Shown here: positions 4,889 through 12,360 of the stretch, piece after piece
Layout of the letters: every line of letters begins with the position of its first letter
How positions within the stretch are numbered: the stretch's first letter is position 1
Virus record (IMG/VR): IMGVR_UViG_3300033144_003363
Coordinates: 1-25,934 of that record
Origin: a virus
Direction: 5' to 3' (one strand)
DNA length: 25,934 nucleotides
Made by a program: the position numbers and the translations under genes
The notes under the pieces: generated by a model
Seen by the model: only the letters and a program-made list of their open reading frames with translations
Databases searched by the model: none
What the model was told of the DNA's origin: nothing

Positions 4889-5142
4889 CCGAACAACCGA
4901 TCAAGATCCTCGGCTCAGGCGGCAGCTTCATCAGCGGCCTAGCTTTCCCCGACCTGTTGCGGCTTCGCGCAATCGTGAAGAAATATCACATGCAATCCTT
5001 CCCGATTGAATCGTACACCGACCGGGAAGCCGATCGACTGATCGAAGCCTTCGGACCGAAGCTCTGCGAGGAGAGGATCGCGCTGGGCGTGCAAGCTAAA
5101 TTCATCGAGCCGAGAACCACTGTGATTGGAGCCATCTCATGA
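4885..5142 (+). CDS. Hypothetical protein, 85 aa
   Basis: I use the ATG at 4885, which overlaps the upstream TGA (ATGA). A TTG further upstream in the same frame (4867) has no ribosome binding site. The product begins MTEQPIKILGSGGSFISGLA, has a mixed helix/strand middle (FPDLLRLRAIVKKYHM; DREADRLIEAFGPKLCEE), and ends PRTTVIGAIS. Family not recognised. It overlaps the next gene by ATGA, so the cluster from 4595 to 5432 appears translationally coupled. Confidence 0.6.
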   Translation: MTEQPIKILGSGGSFISGLAFPDLLRLRAIVKKYHMQSFPIESYTDREADRLIEAFGPKLCEERIALGVQAKFIEPRTTVIGAIS

Positions 5143-5432
5143 CGCACAAACCGATTTTTACGGCCGGCGCTATCGGCCTTCTGCCCGGTTCGAGTGACGG
5201 ACTGACCCCCGACGGCCATGTTGGCGAGGGCGAGCTCACACTCACCGGCGAGGGTGTCAGCCGGTCGATCGACGGCGTGGCTGGCCGCTCCATGCGAGGT
5301 CGCGAGATCTCGGCCGAGTTCGCCGCCCAAGAGATCAACAAATCCTTGGTCGAGGCTGGAAGGTTGCCGCTGGACAGAAAAAATTTCGTCCATCGCGCTA
5401 CGTCAGAAAAACCCGAAGGCGCCGGTCACTAG
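5139..5432 (+). CDS. Hypothetical protein, 97 aa
   Basis: The ATG at 5139 overlaps the previous TGA, and GGAG lies about eight bases upstream. The N-terminal half is Gly-rich (FTAGAIGLLPGSSDGLTPDG; GEGELTLTGEGVSR). The C-terminal half is charged and helical (EFAAQEINKSLVEAGRLPLD). No membrane segment and no recognised domain. It ends eight bases before the large terminase gene, so it belongs to the same transcript; a packaging-accessory role would be a guess. Confidence 0.6.
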   Translation: MTHKPIFTAGAIGLLPGSSDGLTPDGHVGEGELTLTGEGVSRSIDGVAGRSMRGREISAEFAAQEINKSLVEAGRLPLDRKNFVHRATSEKPEGAGH

Positions 5433-5440
5433 ACCCTGAC

Positions 5441-6952
5441 ATGGCTGGCCTCGACTACGAGGCCGGCGGCAAGGTTCTAGCGGACTTCATCAAGGGCGAT
5501 AAGTTCGTTAAAGGCATCCGCGGTCCTCTTGGATCCGGCAAGTCCGTCGGCGCGTGCATCGACATCTTTATGCGTGGTTTGGCCCAAGTGCCGAACCGTG
5601 AAGGTATCCGGAAATCGAAATTCGCCGTGCTGCGCCGTACCGGCCCGCAGCTCAAAACGACCACAATCGCAACGTGGCTCCAGTGGTTCCCCGAAAAGCG
5701 CTGGGGCCGCTTCTTCTGGACGCCGCCGTTCCGTCACGAGATCCGCGCCGGCGACGTCGAAATGGATGTCCTGTTCCTGGCGCTCGATCGACCTCAAGAC
5801 ATCGATAATCTGCTCTCGCTCGAAATCACCGCAGCCTGGGTGAACGAAGCCCGCGAGATCCCGAAAGCCATCATCGATCACCTGACCGGGCGCGTGAACC
5901 GCTACCCGCCGCTGATCGACGGCGGCGCGACCGTCCCTGGCGTCGTGATGGACACCAACTCGCCGGAAGAGGACCATTGGTGGCCGATTATGTCGGGCGA
6001 GGCCCCCGCCCCGGACTGGATGACGGATGAGGACAAACTGACCTACATCCTGCCGGAAAACTGGAAATTCTTCACCCAGCCCGCTGCGATGGTCGAGCTG
6101 CTCGACGGCGAGGGCAAACTCTTCGATTATGACATCAATCCGAACGCCGAGAACCTCGAGTACCTGGCCGGCGACTATTACCCGAACACCATCCAGGGCA
6201 AGACGAAAGCCTGGATCGATGTCTACATCCTGAACCGCCTTGGCAGCGATCAAGAGGGCAAGCCGGTCCAAAAGGGCTTCCGTCGGGACATCCACGTCGC
6301 CCATGACGTCCTGGTCGCCTCTCCCGATGGTAAGCTCTTGATCGGCCTCGATTTCGGTCTGACGCCAGCCGCAATCATCTGCCAGATCATCGGCGGCCGC
6401 TGGCGGGTCCTCGAGGAGATCGTCACGAGCGATATGGGCGTCAAAGCCTTCGGTCAACGCCTCAAGATGCACCTCGCCGTCAATTACCCCGGAATGGCCT
6501 CACAGATTTGGGGCGACCCTGCGGGCGACCACCGCGCCCAAACCGATGAAATGACGCCGTTCCGGTTGCTCGATAATATGGGCGTGCCGGCGTTGCCGGC
6601 CCCCGGCGAGAACGACCTGACCATGCGGATTGAGGCTGTCGACTCGATCCTGTCACGGATGATCGATGGGATGCCCGGCGTCTTGATCTCGCCAAATTGC
6701 CGGATCCTGATTTCCGGCCTCGAGGGCAAGTACCAGTACAAGCGGCGGCGCACCGCCGATGGCGTGAAGTACGATCCGAAGCCGGACAAGAACCATTACA
6801 GCCATATTTGCGAGGCGTTCCAATATGCCGCGCTAGGCGCCGGCGAGGGCTCGCGATTGCTCCAAAGCAACCGACCTCGAGGTCAAGCCAATACTCGCGG
6901 CCGCTGGCGGAAATTCGGCGATCGCACACGTCAACGGCTGCGTGCCGGATGA
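5441..6952 (+). CDS. terL: Terminase large subunit (packaging ATPase and nuclease)
   Basis: The 503-aa product has the two-domain layout of large terminases. The Walker A P-loop is GPLGSGKS at residues 28-35. The Walker B/catalytic acid region is ITAAWVNEAREI, with Glu134 as the probable catalytic carboxylate. The C-terminal RNase H-like nuclease shows GLDFG (Asp302), GDPAG (Asp357) and a third acidic site in HICEAFQYA (Glu456), after the typical PDKNHYSH lead-in. The protein drives ATP-dependent DNA translocation into the prohead and cuts the genome at the portal. Its length is normal. No strong ribosome binding site precedes ATG 5441, so it may rely on coupling to the gene ending at 5432. 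It overlaps the next gene by ATGA. Confidence 0.95.
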   Translation: MAGLDYEAGGKVLADFIKGDKFVKGIRGPLGSGKSVGACIDIFMRGLAQVPNREGIRKSKFAVLRRTGPQLKTTTIATWLQWFPEKRWGRFFWTPPFRHEIRAGDVEMDVLFLALDRPQDIDNLLSLEITAAWVNEAREIPKAIIDHLTGRVNRYPPLIDGGATVPGVVMDTNSPEEDHWWPIMSGEAPAPDWMTDEDKLTYILPENWKFFTQPAAMVELLDGEGKLFDYDINPNAENLEYLAGDYYPNTIQGKTKAWIDVYILNRLGSDQEGKPVQKGFRRDIHVAHDVLVASPDGKLLIGLDFGLTPAAIICQIIGGRWRVLEEIVTSDMGVKAFGQRLKMHLAVNYPGMASQIWGDPAGDHRAQTDEMTPFRLLDNMGVPALPAPGENDLTMRIEAVDSILSRMIDGMPGVLISPNCRILISGLEGKYQYKRRRTADGVKYDPKPDKNHYSHICEAFQYAALGAGEGSRLLQSNRPRGQANTRGRWRKFGDRTRQRLRAG

Positions 6953-7470
6953 ACGGAAACAGCCTCAATGTCGATTATTGGTATGTTGCCTTTTGCGATC
7001 CGCCAGTCCTGCGGCCGTGGTGGCTGCGCTACCTGAAGCCCGGTTTTCGGCATTGCCTCGCCTTCGGCTACGATGCCGTGGTCGAACGATGGATCTATGT
7101 CGATCATTTCATGGGCCGCACGCAAGTGACTGGCGTACCTCGGTTTTTCATCGATAAGCTGATCGCCTACACTTCCAGCGAGGGATTGATCCTCAAGGTC
7201 GAAGCCGATCGATCGATCCTCTTCCCGCTCGTTTCGCTCAGTTATTGCGTGCCGATGGTGAAGGGCCTTGTTGGACATCGCTCCAGATGTCTGACACCTT
7301 GGGCCCTGCAATGTGAATTGCGCGAGCGAGGTGCTATCCCGTATTTTCTCCCGGATGATGTCACACCCGCACCGATAGGAGAGCCTGATGGGCTTCCTCA
7401 TGCCGAAAGCGCCGAAGCCCCAAGGGCCAGATCCGAAGATCGAGAAAGCACGTCGCAAAGCGGAGGCTGA
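6949..7470 (+). CDS. Conserved-looking hypothetical protein downstream of terL, 173 aa
   Basis: The ATG at 6949 overlaps the terL stop. The first 130 or so residues look like a real folded domain: NVDYWYVAFCDPP, then RPWWLRYLKPGFRHCLAFGY, a YVDHFMGRTQV strand, and two further Cys. A Cys/His pair in GFRHC and a later HF could hint at an enzyme, but no family is recognised. Residues of about 147-173 are low-complexity (APIGEPDGLPHAESAEAPRA) because they are the next gene's first 83 bases read in another frame. The unusually long overlap may mean the functional end lies near residue 145. Its fixed position between terL and portal suggests a packaging or head-completion role, which is inference. 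Confidence 0.65.
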   Translation: MNGNSLNVDYWYVAFCDPPVLRPWWLRYLKPGFRHCLAFGYDAVVERWIYVDHFMGRTQVTGVPRFFIDKLIAYTSSEGLILKVEADRSILFPLVSLSYCVPMVKGLVGHRSRCLTPWALQCELRERGAIPYFLPDDVTPAPIGEPDGLPHAESAEAPRARSEDRESTSQSGG

Positions 7471-7624
7471 GGCCAAAGCTGAAAAGAAGGCCCTCGAGGC
7501 GAAGGAGAAGGAGGAAAAGATCCAGGCACTCGCCGGGAATCGAGGCTTCCGATCTCTGCTGACGAATAGCGAAACCGGCTTCCCTGGCGCCGATCTCCTC
7601 GGAGCCTCTGGCACATTGGTGTAA
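7388..7624 (+). CDS. Small charged protein preceding the portal gene, 78 aa
   Basis: The start at 7388 has TAGGAGAG about eight bases upstream. The product begins MGFLMPKAPKPQGPDPKIEK, continues as a Lys/Glu/Ala-rich single helix (about residues 18-48), and ends in a Gly-containing segment GNRGFRSLLTNSETGFPGA. From memory, small proteins of this layout (charged helix plus an RG.RSL-type tail) often sit just before podovirus portal genes, but I know of no function. It overlaps the end of the upstream gene by 83 bases, and the portal gene starts four bases after its stop. Confidence 0.75.
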   Translation: MGFLMPKAPKPQGPDPKIEKARRKAEAEAKAEKKALEAKEKEEKIQALAGNRGFRSLLTNSETGFPGADLLGASGTLV

Positions 7625-7627
7625 TCG

Positions 7628-9259
7628 ATGGCTGACTTTGCTCAAGCAACTGGCGATCTCCTTGGTGACGCGCCAACGGCGATCGCGGGCGCACCCAACA
7701 CCAACGATGAGATTAGCCAGATCCTCAGACTGGTTGCGCGCATGGTTACAAAGCGCAAGCTCTGGGAACCGATCTTCGATGACTGCTACAAATTCGCGCT
7801 GCCGGCGCGCGCCCGCTTCGATCAGACGACCGTTGGTCGCGACAACGCCGGTGAGATCTTCGATTCGACCGCTGTCAACTCCACGCCGGAATTTGCCTCG
7901 AGGCTCCAGTCGGGCATCGTGCCGCCCGGCGTCCGCTTTGCCAAACTGGTCGCCGGCCTCGATGTGCCGGAGAACCAGCGCGAAGACATCAACCGGCAAC
8001 TCGGCCCGATCAACGATGAGATCTTCCGCGCGATCCGCGATTCGAACTTCTCCACGGCGGTCGCCGAGAGCTTCCACGACATCGCGATCGGCACCGCAGC
8101 CCTGATCGCCGATCCCGGCGATGCAGTCCAGGTCGTCAACTTCACCTCGGTGCCATTGACCAACCTTCTGATCAAAGGTGGCCCCTGGGGCGTTATCGAG
8201 ACGATGGCGCGTGAGCGGCGGCTAGAACTCCGCGACGCCTTCAGCTTTTACGAAACCGGGACCTTCAGCCCCGATATGATCCAGGCGATGCACAACAAGC
8301 CGGAAGCTATGTGCGATTTCGTTGAAATCACCTGGCGCGATCGCTCGCTCGCCACCGAACGCTGGCAATACCGGGTAATCGCCAAGAAGTTCAAGCACAT
8401 GGTCGACAGCGACGTGTTCGACGGTCAGGGCTCGAACCCTTGGATGGTCTACCGCTGGACGGTTGCCTCGGGCGAGGATTGGGGCCGTGGGCCGCTCATG
8501 AACGCGCTCCCCGACATCAAGACCCTCAATCTCGTTCAAGAGCTCACGCTCGAAAACGCCGAGATCGCGATCGCCGGTATGTGGCAGACCGACGATGAGC
8601 AGACGATCAACTCGGACAATATCCAGTTGGTCCCTGGCACCATCGTTCCGAAGCGACCCGGCTCCAATGGTCTCGAACCCCTCGAATCGCCGTCGAACTT
8701 CGATGTTGGCCGTTTCGTCACCGAAGAACTCCAGACCTCCATCAAACACGCTCTCTTCGACGATATGCTTGGCCCTGTCGATGACCCGGTGAAATCGGCG
8801 ACCGAGATCAACGTCCGGCGCGCGGAGCTCGCCCGCCGTATCGGCGCCGCCTATGGCCGGCTGATCAATGAGATGGTCCGGCCTGTCGTCATCCGCGTCG
8901 CTCAGATCCTTCGCCTACGCGGTGTGATCGATCTACCCGAGATCGACGGACGTTTCATCGACATCGTTGTCACGTCGCCACTGGCGAACAGCCAGGCCGA
9001 TGAAGAGATCCTCGCGCTCGATCGCTACCTCGAGCAGCTGAACCTCCGCTTCGGCGCCCGGCTTACCCAGGTCGCCGTCAAGGCCGAAGAGGCGGCCCGC
9101 TTCCTCGGCAAGCAGCACGGTATCGATCCGGCGCTCCTTCGGAACGAGCAGGAGGCCCGGACCCTCGCTGAGCAGATGGGGCAGATGGCTGGTGAGGCCG
9201 CGGCCGCTGGCATGGATCCCGCCGCGATCGCCGGCGCAACACAGTCGCAACTCGGATGA
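7628..9259 (+). CDS. Head-tail connector (portal) protein
   Basis: The 543-aa product belongs to the head-to-tail connecting protein family of podoviruses (T7 gp8-like). It forms the dodecameric ring through which DNA enters and to which the tail attaches. Supporting features are the early region KRKLWEPIFDDCYKFALPA, then EIFDSTAVNSTPEFASRL and QSGIVPPGVRFAKL. The hallmark C-terminal-third stretch is FDDMLGPVDDPVKSATEI, followed by a long Arg-rich helix (RRAELARRIGAAYGRLINEM). The end is Ala/Gln-rich (QMAGEAAAAGMDPAA). The length fits the family. No strong ribosome binding site is visible. The stop overlaps the next ATG (ATGA). Confidence 0.93.
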   Translation: MADFAQATGDLLGDAPTAIAGAPNTNDEISQILRLVARMVTKRKLWEPIFDDCYKFALPARARFDQTTVGRDNAGEIFDSTAVNSTPEFASRLQSGIVPPGVRFAKLVAGLDVPENQREDINRQLGPINDEIFRAIRDSNFSTAVAESFHDIAIGTAALIADPGDAVQVVNFTSVPLTNLLIKGGPWGVIETMARERRLELRDAFSFYETGTFSPDMIQAMHNKPEAMCDFVEITWRDRSLATERWQYRVIAKKFKHMVDSDVFDGQGSNPWMVYRWTVASGEDWGRGPLMNALPDIKTLNLVQELTLENAEIAIAGMWQTDDEQTINSDNIQLVPGTIVPKRPGSNGLEPLESPSNFDVGRFVTEELQTSIKHALFDDMLGPVDDPVKSATEINVRRAELARRIGAAYGRLINEMVRPVVIRVAQILRLRGVIDLPEIDGRFIDIVVTSPLANSQADEEILALDRYLEQLNLRFGARLTQVAVKAEEAARFLGKQHGIDPALLRNEQEARTLAEQMGQMAGEAAAAGMDPAAIAGATQSQLG

Positions 9260-9561
9260 GTGAACGATCACGCGCTCGAGCAGCTCAGGCGGCTGGTGTC
9301 CGCAGAGGCGAAATCACGCCGACAGAAGGCATGGGCATCGATGGCGTGATCCGTGAAATAGGCCAGGAAGACCGCATCAACGAATGGTTCGCCCTGACCT
9401 TCAACACACCGCTCGGTGAGGAAATTGTTGATTACCTACGAGGAATTACGATAGACAGCATCAACGGCCCTCGAGTGAGCGACCAGGAATTGCGGCATAT
9501 GGAAGGCCAGCGGTACATCGTCCAGGTCATGCTCTCGCGCATCCAGAAGGGAACGCTTTAA
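9256..9561 (+). CDS. Bbp19-like small phage protein
   Basis: The ATG at 9256 overlaps the portal stop. The 101-aa product has the pattern NEWFALTFNTPLGEEIVDYL in its middle and EGQRYIVQVMLSRIQKG at the end. This resembles the Bbp19-type family first known from Bordetella phage BPP-1 (F-x-T-x-x-G-x-x-V/I-x-x-L ... EGQR-x-I/V). The family sits between portal and scaffold/capsid genes in several podoviruses, as here. Its molecular role is not established to my knowledge. It ends in TAATG, shared with the scaffold start. Confidence 0.7.
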   Translation: MSERSRARAAQAAGVRRGEITPTEGMGIDGVIREIGQEDRINEWFALTFNTPLGEEIVDYLRGITIDSINGPRVSDQELRHMEGQRYIVQVMLSRIQKGTL

Positions 9562-10505
9562 TGCCAGAGTCCCTACTTCCTGCCGCTGCCGGCGACGCTG
9601 ATCCCAACGATGGCGATGACGCCGCAGCCGCCGCAGCCGCCGAAGCTGCCGCCGCCGCAGAAGCCGCCGCCGCCAATAGTGGCAACAACGGCGCCGGCGA
9701 TCGCCCCGACAATATCCCCGAGAAATTCTGGAACGCCGATACCAAGGAGATCCGCGTCGATGATCTCGCCAAGGCCCATGGCGAGCTCGCCGGCCTACTT
9801 GGCAAGCGAGTGACCGACTTCCAGAAAGCATCCCCCGAATTCGAGACCTTGATGGCGACCCACCTCGAGGGCGTCACCGAGACCATGCGCGCCGATCTCA
9901 CCAAGGAGCTCGAGGATAAGGTCACCGAAGGCGTGCCCGATGGCCCCGATGGCTACGAAGCCAAGTTCGATGAGACGGTCCTGCCCGAGTACGTCAAGGC
10001 CGAACTCAGCGAAGACCATCCAATGATGGCGTTCTGGCGTGAGACAGCCCACGCGAACGGTCTCACCCAAGAGGCTTTCGAGGCCGGCGTCACGGCCTGG
10101 GTGAAAGAGGAAGCGACCAAGATCCCCGATCCGACCGAAGAGCTCAAGAAGATCGGCGAGAATTACGAAGCGCGCCGAACGGCTATCGGCGCCTGGGCAT
10201 CCAAGAATCTGAGCGAAGATGAATACTCCACCTTGCGCGGTCTGATGACCGACGCTGCCAGCTTCAACACCCTCGAAAAAGTGTTCAACCACGGTCGAGG
10301 CCGATCGATCGGTCGCGGCGACGGCGGTTCTCCTCCGAGCAACCCGATCAAGACACGGGCAGAGCTCGAGAAGATGATGGACGATGAGCGCTATTTCGAT
10401 CCTGTCAAACGCGACAAAGCCTACATCGAATCGGTGCGGGCTGAGTACGAGAGATCCTTTCCCGGAAAGGTTAACGTAGCAGCGCAGAATCCGAGCGGCG
10501 CATAG
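9561..10505 (+). CDS. Capsid assembly scaffolding protein
   Basis: The 314-aa acidic, helical product starts at 9561. Residues of about 20-45 are an Ala-rich, Asp/Glu-containing low-complexity tract encoded by GCN repeats. This is followed by NIPEKFWNADTKEIRVDDLA (residues of about 51-70), the typical N-terminal signature of T7-like scaffold proteins. The rest is Glu/Lys-rich helix, and the C-terminus has a basic patch (RAEYERSFPGKVNVAAQ) that could contact the capsid protein. Scaffold proteins template prohead assembly and then leave. Position directly before the capsid gene supports the call. The TAATG overlap with the previous gene implies coupled translation. Confidence 0.85.
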   Translation: MPESLLPAAAGDADPNDGDDAAAAAAAEAAAAAEAAAANSGNNGAGDRPDNIPEKFWNADTKEIRVDDLAKAHGELAGLLGKRVTDFQKASPEFETLMATHLEGVTETMRADLTKELEDKVTEGVPDGPDGYEAKFDETVLPEYVKAELSEDHPMMAFWRETAHANGLTQEAFEAGVTAWVKEEATKIPDPTEELKKIGENYEARRTAIGAWASKNLSEDEYSTLRGLMTDAASFNTLEKVFNHGRGRSIGRGDGGSPPSNPIKTRAELEKMMDDERYFDPVKRDKAYIESVRAEYERSFPGKVNVAAQNPSGA

Positions 10506-10616
10506 CGCTGTCTGTGTTGCGACCCGGCCCATAACGACCGCCGCGGCCCGAAAGGACACCCGCCCCGCGTAGAGACTGGACACCCGGCTTCCTGAAATGA
10601 CGAAGGAGGCAAGATC
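10506..10616 (+). promoter_or_regulatory. Gap before capsid gene with strong ribosome binding site
   Basis: This 111-base gap is the largest within the structural genes before the capsid. It contains a direct repeat GGACACCCG (10554-10562 and 10578-10586) and ends with GAAGGAGG (10602-10609), the best Shine-Dalgarno sequence in the window, seven bases before the GTG start. In T7-like phages a late promoter precedes the capsid gene, but I see no recognisable promoter motif here. Confidence 0.45.
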
Positions 10617-11438
10617 GTGAGTACCACGGTTGACCAACACTTCGTCGAGCAGTTCGAGGCCGAAGTCCATCTCAGCTATCAGCGATTTGGATCGATGCTT
10701 CGGAATACCGTCCGGCGTAAGGACGGCATTGTCGGTAGCCAGACCAATTTCCGTAAGTCCGGAAAAGGGACGGCGGGCACGAAGTCACGTCACGGCCAAG
10801 TCCCGCTCGCGAATCTGGTTCACACGAATGTCGTTTGCGCGCTCGCCGACTACTACCTCGGCGAGTTCCTGGACGAGCTCGATGAACTGAAGACCAACAT
10901 CGACGAACGCGAAATCGCTACCGTCTCCCTGGCTGCGGCCATGGGTCGGAAGTCCGACGAGCTCATTCGCGATGATGGTCTCACTCAAGCGACCAACCAG
11001 ACCGCCACCGCCGGCGGCGTCACCAAGGCCAAGCTCGAGATCATCTACGAGAGCTTCGGCAACAAGGACGTCCCGGCCGACGGTCAGCGTTACATCGGTG
11101 TGAGCGCGCAAGGCTTCACCGACCTGATGAACCTCGCGGAATTCTCCACAGCCGAATTCATGGGCTCGGGCGAACTTCCGTGGCGTAATCCGGTCGGCGC
11201 CAAGCGGTTCATGTCATTCATCGTGTTCGAGTATTCCGGCTGGTCGATGCCCGCCGCGATTCGGACTTCGATGGCATGGCACCGCACCGCGGTTGGTCAT
11301 GGCAGCGGCAAGGAGATCGGCCTGGACCTGACCTGGCAGGGTAAGGAACAGGCGCACCTCGCCGTAACCTCGATGAGCCAAGGCTCGTGCACCATCGACA
11401 CCGATGGCCTGTACGAACTTCGGCACACCGAAGTTTAG
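10617..11438 (+). CDS. Major capsid protein
   Basis: The start is GTG at 10617, fixed by a strong AAGGAGG at ideal spacing. The 273-aa product has the pattern of a podovirus capsid family distinct from T7 gp10: VEQFEAEVHLSYQRFGSMLR at the N-terminus, then RRKDGIVGSQTNFRKSGKGT, KSRHGQVPLANLVHTNV, and DYYLGEFLDELDELKTNIDE. A later GERYIGVSAQGF-like strand (actual sequence DGQRYIGVSAQGF) and PWRNPVGAKRFMSFI fit the HK97-like axial domain. It assembles the icosahedral head on the scaffold encoded upstream. The very strong ribosome binding site fits a highly expressed virion protein. Confidence 0.85.
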   Translation: MSTTVDQHFVEQFEAEVHLSYQRFGSMLRNTVRRKDGIVGSQTNFRKSGKGTAGTKSRHGQVPLANLVHTNVVCALADYYLGEFLDELDELKTNIDEREIATVSLAAAMGRKSDELIRDDGLTQATNQTATAGGVTKAKLEIIYESFGNKDVPADGQRYIGVSAQGFTDLMNLAEFSTAEFMGSGELPWRNPVGAKRFMSFIVFEYSGWSMPAAIRTSMAWHRTAVGHGSGKEIGLDLTWQGKEQAHLAVTSMSQGSCTIDTDGLYELRHTEV

Positions 11439-11452
11439 GAAGGGGGTCACAG

Positions 11453-11722
11453 ATGGCTTACACCAAAGCGACCCTTAGCCGCGTTGCGACGATGGGCGCC
11501 GGGGGCAATAGCCTTTGGCACTACACGTCGGGCGATGCCTTGGCTGTTATCGACACCGCCGCGTACTTCACCGGCGATGCCGTTGGCATGTTGAGGGTCG
11601 GCGACTGGATCCTCATCGCGGGCGCCTCGGCGACCTTCGGTATTGCGATCGTTCTCTCGAACGACGGCACCACCGTGGATACGTCCGATGCGGTTGCGTT
11701 TGGGGCGGTCGACGCCGACTAG
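11453..11722 (+). CDS. Small head/decoration-like protein, 89 aa
   Basis: The start at 11453 has GGAAGGGGG eight to ten bases upstream; longer starts lie inside the capsid gene and are rejected. The product is beta-rich and Gly/Ala/Asp-rich. It begins MAYTKATLSRVATMGAGGNS and then has IDTAAYFTGDAVGMLRVGDW, a pattern common in small phage structural proteins placed right after the capsid ('YF..a...l..GDwI'). It likely decorates or stabilises the head. A UUCG-capped hairpin follows 16 bases after its stop. Confidence 0.7.
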   Translation: MAYTKATLSRVATMGAGGNSLWHYTSGDALAVIDTAAYFTGDAVGMLRVGDWILIAGASATFGIAIVLSNDGTTVDTSDAVAFGAVDAD

Positions 11723-11738
11723 CCTTCCACCACCAACA

Positions 11739-11762
11739 GGGCGGGGGCTTCGGCCCTCGCCC
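11739..11762 (+). terminator. Strong UUCG-capped hairpin after the capsid genes (terminator-like)
   Basis: GGGCGGGGGC (11739-11748) pairs with GCCCTCGCCC (11753-11762), ten base pairs with one G-U, closed by TTCG. It sits between the head genes and the tail genes, where T7-like phages have a partial terminator after the capsid gene. No T-run follows, so it may be a leaky terminator or a processing/stability element. Confidence 0.6.
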
Positions 11763-11781
11763 AGCTTGGTAGGAGCTGCCA

Positions 11782-12360
11782 ATGTCGCACACGGATATTG
11801 AGATTGCGTCCAAAGCGCTCGTTCGAATCGGTGCCCGCCCGATTTCCGATTTCGAGTCGAACAGCACTGAGTCGGCTGTCGCCGGCGACATCTACTACGA
11901 GGTGCTGGACGGCTACCTGACGGAGCGAAATTGGCCGTTCGCCAACGGTCAGATCGATCTTGGCGCAGTCCTCGAGGCTGAGCCTGTCGCCAACTGGAGC
12001 TATGCGTTCCAGCTCCCCACAAACCCGCCTGTCCTGGCGATCCGCCGCATCACACGCAGCGGCGTCGACATCATTTATGAGCGGCACGAAGATAAGATCT
12101 ACACCGAAGAGGACGCCGATCTCCAGATGGATTACACCTTCCGTCCGGTCGCCGGCAACTTCCCGGCCTATTTTGTCGAGGCCCTCATCAACCGTCTCGG
12201 CACGTCATTCGCGATCGCGATCCCGCGTAATCTCGAACTGGCGAACGCGATGAACACGATCGAAGAGCATCGCACCGCCAATGGCGGCGCTGTCGCCTCA
12301 CAAGAGCACACCACGAAACGAATTCACGCCACCCGACTGACTGGTCGTAGGCGCAGCTAA
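11782..12360 (+). CDS. Tail tubular protein A
   Basis: The 192-aa product resembles T7 gp11-like adaptor proteins that form the ring between portal and nozzle. The N-terminus EIASKALVRIGARPISDFES and the following YYEVLDGYLTERNWPFA (the conserved 'l....W.fA' element) are characteristic. So are WSYAFQLPTNPPVLAIRRI and YFVEALINRLGTSFAIAIP, followed by a helical C-terminus rich in Arg (RLTGRRRS). TAGGAG lies about eight bases before ATG 11782. The stop and the next start share TAATG. Confidence 0.9.
   Translation: MSHTDIEIASKALVRIGARPISDFESNSTESAVAGDIYYEVLDGYLTERNWPFANGQIDLGAVLEAEPVANWSYAFQLPTNPPVLAIRRITRSGVDIIYERHEDKIYTEEDADLQMDYTFRPVAGNFPAYFVEALINRLGTSFAIAIPRNLELANAMNTIEEHRTANGGAVASQEHTTKRIHATRLTGRRRS

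Noticed and set aside
5477-6472. 331-codon minus-strand open frame
   Set aside because: It lies opposite the large terminase gene, whose motifs are clear.
9795-10670. 291-codon minus-strand open frame
   Set aside because: It lies opposite the scaffold gene and spans the gap before the capsid. It has no ribosome binding site.
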